A DNA stretch of 38,370 nucleotides from CALLVY01 sp937899855 (GTDB taxonomy: Bacteria > Bacteroidota > Bacteroidia > Chitinophagales > Saprospiraceae). The notes below the pieces were generated by a model, which saw nothing but the letters and a program-made list of their open reading frames with translations, did not search any database and was not told where the DNA came from. Positions 32,701-38,370 of this stretch are shown here, in pieces; position 1 is the first letter of the stretch; each line of letters opens with the position of its first letter. The position numbers were made by a program, and so were the translations under genes. The stretch is taken from positions 1 to 38,370 of the forward strand of contig JBCBQC010000061.1 in assembly GCA_039820405.1 (NCBI GenBank), read 5' to 3'.

Positions 32701-35700
32701 TCCAACTCCGCAAACAGAAATTTACCTATACGGCCCAATTGGCTTTTGAATCGCCCCACCACCGACTGCGGCGATCGAACGAAAAGTTCAACTATTCCGA
32801 TTACCGCTGCTTTAGTACCGATTACTGTACGAACGATCCACGGCCCCGCTACACGGGCGGCGACTTTGCGGTATACACGGATACCCTCTTGAGCTGGATG
32901 AACAATCGGGTTCAAGTCACCGAGGATTCGGCCGTGCTGCGGGACTGGGTGGCGGCCCGTCCCCTGGCGCCGACCGGGCTCACCTGTGCGACGCCCCCGC
33001 CGGGTGGCGACTGCAATTGCCACCAGTGGGAATTTCTGGATTCCACCAGTCAGGCGCAGTGTTCCCAATTTTTCAATGCCTACGGGCTTTGGCAAAGCCA
33101 GGAGCCCTACCTCGAAGAAAGCGATTACTACTGGCCCACGCCCGGGATTATTCGTACCGAGGGCATGTACGATACGCCGGTCTTTTACGAATCGCGCTTT
33201 GCGCGGGACATCGAAAAGACTGCGCCGCTCTACCTCAATAGCTACTTTATCAAAAAGACCACCGAGCAGGATTTTGAGTACGACCACAAGTGTGACGACA
33301 GTGGCTTACAGGTCTTTAAAACGATCACCGAGTACGACTACTACGATGCCACCTACGATGGCTATTCCGATTCGCCAGGCTATCCCGCTATGCACCAGGG
33401 TTACGCCCGTTTGATTCAGGAAAACAATGGCGACGATTGGTTTGATCCCGATGGCGATACGGAGGGACCGGATTTTGGCGGCCTTTCTTGGGAACCCTCC
33501 TGGCAGCTTTACCGCAAGACGAGCTATTCTCCCAATTACGCGGGCATCAATACGGCCTACACCCAGGAAGAGTACTTTTACTACTACGACCTGCTCAACG
33601 AAATCTACCTTCAACGGGGTGGGGCCTACCCCGCCAACCGCCACCTCAAGACGGGCTTGTTTACCCTCCATAAATTGGCCAAACAGGATAAGGTGCGTAA
33701 CTTGCCTTACGAGGTACGGGTGACCACCAAGGAAATTGGTCAGGACCCGCACGTTCGGTCGACCTATTACGAATACGACAAAGACTGGGTACCGGAGAAC
33801 ACTTTTTCCCTTACCCACATTCCCAATCCCAATGGCAACGGCTGGCCTTGCGATACCACGGAGGCGACCTCGAACGGACTACCGGTGGGTGGCTCCGGCT
33901 GGGATCCCAACCTGATCGTCAATAAAAATGGGCAGAACTGTGTGTACTACCACGCCAGCTCCGGTCCGCCGGGCTACCCCTGTCGCTTGGAGGGGGAGGT
34001 GTTTTGGTACTGCGACTGTAGCCTGAGTGGTCAATTACAAGGGGAGTCGCGTGATCAATTGGCGCGGCCGAGTTGGGGAAAAGAGCGCAAGGGCCATCCC
34101 CGGCGCAGCGCGGCCAATGCCAGTACCAGTAACCAAAGTACCAGCGACCTTTTCTATCCTCCCCATAGCCAGGAGCCCTACTGGTTGCAAGACCCCTACG
34201 ATGATCCCTACGCGGGTTTTGTCTACAACCAGATTGAAGGGAAAGTACTGCTGAAAAAGGTCCACGAGCAGGTGGCGAGTGGCCCTGTCGAAACCCTGAC
34301 TTTTGACCCCACGACCTTTGATCCCGTCTTCGCGCAGGAGGTCCAAATGGCCAGCGAGGTACGCCAACGCAACCGCTACGGACAGGTGGTAGAGAAAGTG
34401 GATGCCCTGGGCTTGGTGACGCGTTACAACTTCTCGCGCGACAGCATCGTCGAGTTTGAAGATTGCTATCTGGGGCAGCACCAAAGTTTGGTGTGGATGC
34501 ACTTGAACAACAACGTGGGCTTGCCCCAATCCGTGACGGTGGGCTACGGCCTGCCCAATGCCCTGACGACGACTTATGAATACGACTTAAAAAAACGGGT
34601 ATCCAAGGTCACGGACCCCAACGGTCTGGAACTGACCTACGCCTACGATGATTTTGGTCGAATGGAAAAAGCCTACCGCAATGGGGTGTTGCTCCAGGAG
34701 GTGGCTTACCAACAATGGCAAAACAATACGGGCCTCGACTTTGCGCAGCGCAGCCATCAAAACTACGTCAGTACCACGATGTACCTGGCGGCTGGGGTAA
34801 GCTATAACGAAAAAACCTTTATCGATCCCCTGGGACGGGCCCGGGGTCGGGTACGCGACGATGCGGTGGTCTTTGACCAGTCGATTTACGACAACGCGGG
34901 ACGGATGACGCTGCAACTGAAACCACAAACGGGCAGCCTACCGACGATCGACTTTACGGGCAATGCGACCGATCATACCGAGCTGGCCTACGAAAATAAT
35001 TTCCGGGCGCGCTTGTTGAAGACGGCTAAAAACGGCTTGTCGATCAGCGGGACGCGGGTGGTGAGCAATGCTTACTGCCGGCTTGCCAAGGCGGAAGTCC
35101 TGGCGGATTTGGCGGCGGCGGGTTCGGTGGTCACGTCGCTCAATGGGAAAATATTTGCCAAGGTAACGACCACTGATGAGGATGGCAAAACGGTCAGTGA
35201 GTACAGCGATGCCTTTGGTCGTAAGGTGGCCACCATTAGTTTGGGGGGTACGGCGGCTACCGTGTTTTATTACGACAGTCGGGGAAACGTTCGGGAGGTG
35301 ATTAACCCGGTGGGACAGTCGTCGGTATACGATTACAATTACCTGGGCCAGCTCTTCCGCAAGACGACGGTTGACGGTGGGGTGAGCCAGTACGCTTACG
35401 ACCAGCGGGGCCAATTGATCGCCGAGCGCGATGCGGCGGGGGAGACCCGTTTGTACGAATACGACCTCTTTGGCCGGATGGTCCGGCAGGCCCGGACGGA
35501 TACCGTAGGCGTACTGTCTCCGATCTTCGCGGGAGAGGGCCTGCCCTGGATCGATGGGGTAGGGATGGTGGAATGGCAGCAGGTGCTGGACCAATTTAGT
35601 ACGGACGAGAAGCGTTGGTATTACGATACTTATCACGCGGCCGACTACGGGCTGACCCCATCCGAAGTCCGCGTCTACCTCAACCACAGCCTCACCCATA

Positions 35701-38370
35701 CGAACGGAAAATTGGTGCAAAGCGTGAGTTACGATTTAGTGGGAGCGCCCATTAATTTTAAATTCCTCTCCTACACCGCCGACGGCTTTTTGAAATGGGA
35801 AATCGACCAGTTTAACTACAATGGCATCAGCACCAACTTCCCGGGTTTGGCCGTTCGCATCGACTACCCCCGCTACAACCGACTGGGCAATGTGCAATTG
35901 CAAAATGTGGATTTGAACTGTGATCAGAGTCTTGACCTACAGTATTACTACACTTACGATAGTTGGAATCGCTTGGCGGAGGTCTACGCGCAATTTGACG
36001 ATGCCAAGGATACGGGGCAAAAGGTGGTGAGCTACGAATACGACGATGTGAAGGGAGTGGTGACCAAGCGGCGGCATTACGCCAGTGCGACGGGGGGCTG
36101 TGACAATGTCGAAGTGGATGCGGTGGTGTACACTTACGAAAACGATCGCTACCGCTTGACGGATATTCAGAGTCAGTTGTTTGATTGGAAAATCCACTAC
36201 GATGCGGCGGTGGGAGCTGGCAATGCTTCGCTGACGCGCAATTACAATGGCAACATCAACGTGACCGAGGCCCACTACAAATTGGGCGCGGCGCTCAATA
36301 CGCCGGGTAATTTTCTGACGCCGACGGTTTACAGCTACTCCTACGATGCGCTCAACCGACTGACGGGAGCTGATGCCTCGATCGAGGAGACGCGGCAGGG
36401 CCCGCTGGATCCGCTGGATGCGGGCGACGTGACTTATAGTTACGATAAGGTGGGCAATTTCCAGAACTTACAGCGCGTTTATTACGATGCCCTGGGCAAT
36501 TTGGAGTACCGCAACTTTAGCTCCCTCTACGCTACGGGGACCAACCGACTGGAGGGGATGAACCTGTCCCTTAATGGGGGCGCTCCGACGCTTTACCGGA
36601 CCTTTGGCTACGATGCGCGGGGCAACTTGTCGCTGGACAGCAAGCGCAACATTGCGGCGGTGACCTACGGTCGGGCCAATCTGCCCTGGGAGCTGACGCG
36701 GACGAGTAGTAGCAGTGCGAGTCCACACGTATCGTACCAGTACGACGTTAATGATGCGCGGATTTATAAGGCCACGCGTTTGACACCGGCGGGGGTGCTG
36801 AGTGGGGCGGAGTATTACTTGCGATCGGCGGGGGGACAGGAATTGGGGGTTTACGATTTTAATGCGGACGAACTGCACTGGTACGTCTACGGTGCGGACC
36901 GGGTGGCCAAGTTGCGGCACCTACCGACGACGAACTGGCCGGGGGGCTTGGATTTGCAGGGTTTGCGGGGGCGGTCGGATGTTGAGCGGGGAGTGGTGCA
37001 GTCGGCGGCGGGTGCCCCGGGCGATCCCACGGGGCCGACGGTGCTGGCGGCGCGTCATTTTGGGGAAGGAACGGCGGTAGACCTCAATAAGCCCGCGAAT
37101 CAGGAGAAGCTGGCCTTGGCCAGTCGCCTGCGGAATACGGATGGCAGCTATGCATTTCCGAACAATTTATATTATATTAAGGAACGTTCCAACGGGAACG
37201 AAGCGCTGTGGTTGGATGAAGATTGGGTCTATTTCGATTCGACGCAGTACGAGCTGCTGGCCCACGTCCCACTTTTGAGTGAGCGCCAGCGGTTGGTATT
37301 GGAAGATGAGTGGGGCCAGCCCTTGACTTTGAGTTTTGGGGAATTGTCGCTGAGTGGTACGGGCCCCGAGCCCGATCCGAACCCGGGCCCGCAGGATCCG
37401 TTTACGGAAAACTTACCGGGGATTAGCGATGCGCCGCTGGTGGATTTGACGTATTACGTGTATGACCATTTGGGGAATACTAGAGTTACGTACAGTGTAG
37501 ATTTGGATGTGAGGTGTTTGCCGACGTATACGTTGCAGCACGTACAGGATTATTATCCGTATGGGGAAAGTTTGCGGAAGTTTGTGGCGTCAAGTGGTGG
37601 GGAGAAGTTTTTGAGTACGCAGCACGAGCGTGATGAGGAGACGGGTTTTGATTATCGGGGGGCGCGGTTTTATGATGGGGAGAGTGGGCGGTTTTTGAGT
37701 TTGGATCCATTGGCAGTGAATTATCCTACATTGAGCGATTATGTTTATGTGGCTAATAATCCATTAATTTTTGTTGACCCTGATGGAAGAAAATTTGTAA
37801 ACCCCTACGAAGATGCGGAGGTATATCAAGAAGAAGCAGACCGATTAACAATGGATCTTGAAAATGCCAAAGCAAATGGCTCGAAAGAAGATGTAAAGGC
37901 TGCAAGAAAAGCTATTAAGAAATTTGGAAAGAATAAGATCAGGCGGGTTGACAAATATAAGAAAGTAAATAAATTGTTGAAAGATTTTGAAGCCGCTGTA
38001 GGAAAAGAAGAGTATGCTTTTTTTGAGAACCTAACTTTCGAAATATTTATCTCCTTATCCTCTGATGCCAATCGTGAAGGAAAAGAGGATGGAGTTACAA
38101 AATTCGAATTCACTAGGAAACAGGAATTCAATGCTTCTACTGGAAAGTTAGAAGTATATCCAAGTGGAATTGTTGGAAATCGATTTACAGTAATTCTATT
38201 CGACCAAACTATCGGAACTCTAGGTAATGAATTAGGTGATGTAAAATTTGCTGTAGAGCAGCCAAAGAAATCACTTAAACAGAATATAAACAAGGTCCCA
38301 TATTGGGAGAAATCCACAACGAAATTTTCAACTCAATACGAGAGCTTTGTTAAAGGTGAGAGAGCAAAAC
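29739..38370 (+). CDS. Giant RHS/YD-repeat protein, 3' end beyond the window
   Basis: One open frame of at least 2877 codons, still open at the window edge. A signal peptide (residues 1-23, ending LLWAQ) leads into VQASTLSAGAYQGDVNLFTG, a common start of Bacteroidota RHS proteins. About 1600 residues of beta-rich region follow. YD repeats run from roughly 34,570 to 36,700 (TTYEYDLKKRVSKVTDPNG, YEYDLFGRMVRQ, YDSRGNVREV). The RHS core ends with DYRGARFYDGESGRFLSLDPL (37,650-37,712) and NPLIFVDPDGRK (to about 37,790). By analogy with RHS/Tc toxins the core forms a shell around the C-terminal part. That last part (at least 190 residues) is lysine-rich, markedly more AT-rich and unrelated to the core, the pattern of a swapped C-terminal module. 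Whether it is a toxin or an ordinary surface protein cannot be told; any immunity gene lies outside. Confidence 0.9.
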   Translation, partial: MKLKTLLLTLLLVSFCQLLWAQLLGNHKSSQSTPSEVQASTLSAGAYQGDVNLFTGTYNSSYTLGSVATVSGLQFTLNLSYSSTFASGDNLPHVSGVPYGEGWNLDLPTISVSVEDYHKYSIWETENIAAVEPGVNPTRKYYEVDSLGRPTNYAGSEGKLYWFAPMLNIPGVASGRLVFKYETQGQYVFVLRTFDRYVEAYFDGTRWEVVLDNGTRYKLGMATVSHRNPSNQRVEPACYPSPSNERDGGGALANLVLPKTEVLSWSCVEIYNRNLVGRIRFLYQSFGKFDFHKVFQQPGFRRVKKEQWDGYYKPVLRAAARDIILTEIRSGHERLVLDYSTIFPEGGCHLLDIRDTVNVERLDSMYASEVVYRQGGTSNFQNWKNYLHIRADGAVSQQAFVSNTNPYLGEVNAKVGYRYRHAEGSYRIKFKEGFLESPRIATQGVMPPGELYEIRTKIRTDVDLLEQGGALYDINLATGDADETGTGPNSGLNGDGYLNAGPEITGYLPRDFYERSRGSSLFSTFSNIVKWHSYATHAHSPSSTPLETSNYFMMPNNPLLFKGFHIQVGPGISDNNFTKEFVGGADVPYICQTYFNSVGYNESLNLNTGHATPQNFGVGLPFHLMMEDFYAHLSSGRAYCSDSLSSNDFWWSTNTGTTNGFLNQPTLTREEISTNNYRETYLEEVELRRYSRTPYMLTGVRKLVFQNGGLPDVDITLNGWRLVSRLGLEYRLETLERYTNYYPAGAAESQPVNAPVNLDRNIFQLWKITQLPLIEGDLSHLDWDIFPKTRFGYKIFSGWIGHPSAGAAISAWQHLNNTSPLTNSHTFNSNYSLLDQVIDPLGKQTKVTYHSISREDTKSYSLTKFRYRLRPSELNERNIDRVRAGRQYSFQTYAVVRSVNIMDEDGVDKKWSYNFINPVIRNDRVPLNSKLAYDWTYSSALGYERVSVEEPEQDGERVRRIYYHHTSESDYLLWGRLYEIRHYDDYDVQLRKQKFTYTAQLAFESPHHRLRRSNEKFNYSDYRCFSTDYCTNDPRPRYTGGDFAVYTDTLLSWMNNRVQVTEDSAVLRDWVAARPLAPTGLTCATPPPGGDCNCHQWEFLDSTSQAQCSQFFNAYGLWQSQEPYLEESDYYWPTPGIIRTEGMYDTPVFYESRFARDIEKTAPLYLNSYFIKKTTEQDFEYDHKCDDSGLQVFKTITEYDYYDATYDGYSDSPGYPAMHQGYARLIQENNGDDWFDPDGDTEGPDFGGLSWEPSWQLYRKTSYSPNYAGINTAYTQEEYFYYYDLLNEIYLQRGGAYPANRHLKTGLFTLHKLAKQDKVRNLPYEVRVTTKEIGQDPHVRSTYYEYDKDWVPENTFSLTHIPNPNGNGWPCDTTEATSNGLPVGGSGWDPNLIVNKNGQNCVYYHASSGPPGYPCRLEGEVFWYCDCSLSGQLQGESRDQLARPSWGKERKGHPRRSAANASTSNQSTSDLFYPPHSQEPYWLQDPYDDPYAGFVYNQIEGKVLLKKVHEQVASGPVETLTFDPTTFDPVFAQEVQMASEVRQRNRYGQVVEKVDALGLVTRYNFSRDSIVEFEDCYLGQHQSLVWMHLNNNVGLPQSVTVGYGLPNALTTTYEYDLKKRVSKVTDPNGLELTYAYDDFGRMEKAYRNGVLLQEVAYQQWQNNTGLDFAQRSHQNYVSTTMYLAAGVSYNEKTFIDPLGRARGRVRDDAVVFDQSIYDNAGRMTLQLKPQTGSLPTIDFTGNATDHTELAYENNFRARLLKTAKNGLSISGTRVVSNAYCRLAKAEVLADLAAAGSVVTSLNGKIFAKVTTTDEDGKTVSEYSDAFGRKVATISLGGTAATVFYYDSRGNVREVINPVGQSSVYDYNYLGQLFRKTTVDGGVSQYAYDQRGQLIAERDAAGETRLYEYDLFGRMVRQARTDTVGVLSPIFAGEGLPWIDGVGMVEWQQVLDQFSTDEKRWYYDTYHAADYGLTPSEVRVYLNHSLTHTNGKLVQSVSYDLVGAPINFKFLSYTADGFLKWEIDQFNYNGISTNFPGLAVRIDYPRYNRLGNVQLQNVDLNCDQSLDLQYYYTYDSWNRLAEVYAQFDDAKDTGQKVVSYEYDDVKGVVTKRRHYASATGGCDNVEVDAVVYTYENDRYRLTDIQSQLFDWKIHYDAAVGAGNASLTRNYNGNINVTEAHYKLGAALNTPGNFLTPTVYSYSYDALNRLTGADASIEETRQGPLDPLDAGDVTYSYDKVGNFQNLQRVYYDALGNLEYRNFSSLYATGTNRLEGMNLSLNGGAPTLYRTFGYDARGNLSLDSKRNIAAVTYGRANLPWELTRTSSSSASPHVSYQYDVNDARIYKATRLTPAGVLSGAEYYLRSAGGQELGVYDFNADELHWYVYGADRVAKLRHLPTTNWPGGLDLQGLRGRSDVERGVVQSAAGAPGDPTGPTVLAARHFGEGTAVDLNKPANQEKLALASRLRNTDGSYAFPNNLYYIKERSNGNEALWLDEDWVYFDSTQYELLAHVPLLSERQRLVLEDEWGQPLTLSFGELSLSGTGPEPDPNPGPQDPFTENLPGISDAPLVDLTYYVYDHLGNTRVTYSVDLDVRCLPTYTLQHVQDYYPYGESLRKFVASSGGEKFLSTQHERDEETGFDYRGARFYDGESGRFLSLDPLAVNYPTLSDYVYVANNPLIFVDPDGRKFVNPYEDAEVYQEEADRLTMDLENAKANGSKEDVKAARKAIKKFGKNKIRRVDKYKKVNKLLKDFEAAVGKEEYAFFENLTFEIFISLSSDANREGKEDGVTKFEFTRKQEFNASTGKLEVYPSGIVGNRFTVILFDQTIGTLGNELGDVKFAVEQPKKSLKQNINKVPYWEKSTTKFSTQYESFVKGERAK

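Noticed and set aside
32181..33287. A 368-codon minus-strand frame inside the RHS gene
   Set aside because: It is a shadow of the continuous RHS reading frame, with no start context or motif.

Overview
The window looks like a chromosomal segment of a Bacteroidota bacterium, most likely class Saprospiria (Lewinella-like); this lineage call is an inference. The evidence is a Type IX secretion C-terminal sorting domain, Bacteroidota-type promoter elements (TTTG, 20 bases, TAnnTTTG), weak ribosome binding sites, many secreted proteins ending their signal peptide in 'AQ', and families common in this phylum (DUF2851, YwqK repeat proteins, PorT-like barrels, giant RHS proteins). Most genes are moderately GC-rich. 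The edges of the window, the AraC/NmrA pair and the 3' tail of the RHS gene are visibly more AT-rich.

Layout. 1-475: AT-rich, no supported gene. 476-1340 (minus): a tRNA gene with anticodon CAU, read here as tRNA-Ile2, split between positions 36 and 37 by a 689-nt group I intron that carries an HNH homing endonuclease; promoter and terminator are visible. 1362-6885: MscS channel, RecX, a membrane-anchored alpha/beta hydrolase, a GNAT acetyltransferase and three exported proteins of unknown role. 6916-8607: fused formiminotransferase-cyclodeaminase. 8734-15225 (plus): YwqK-repeat protein, a translationally overlapping exported protein, a membrane adenylate cyclase with an extracytoplasmic sensor region, and UvrB. 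15226-15714: a structured repeat (copy A) and a strong hairpin. 15715-26932: alpha-oxoamine synthase, MtaB, OxyR, the DUF1501/DUF1800 pair with a T9SS tag, Lgt, a GT4 glycosyltransferase and DUF2851. 26933-27556: a second, inverted copy of the repeat (copy B) plus a half copy (B'). 27557-29364: AraC regulator and NmrA-like oxidoreductase. 29739 to the end: a giant RHS/YD-repeat protein of at least 2877 residues, cut by the window edge, with an AT-rich variable C-terminal region.

Two items stand out. The first is the intron-split tRNA-Ile2 gene. Its core pairings P4 and P7 can be read directly, and the HNH reading frame runs into the P4-P5 part of the ribozyme. The second is an undesignated dispersed repeat of about 290 bp, present in inverted orientation at 15.2 and 27.2 kb. 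Differences between its two copies preserve base pairing in several stems, including compensatory double changes, which suggests a structured RNA or structure-selected DNA element. A half copy lies directly upstream of the DUF2851 gene and probably supplies its leader.

All calls come from reading the sequence; no database search or folding program was run.
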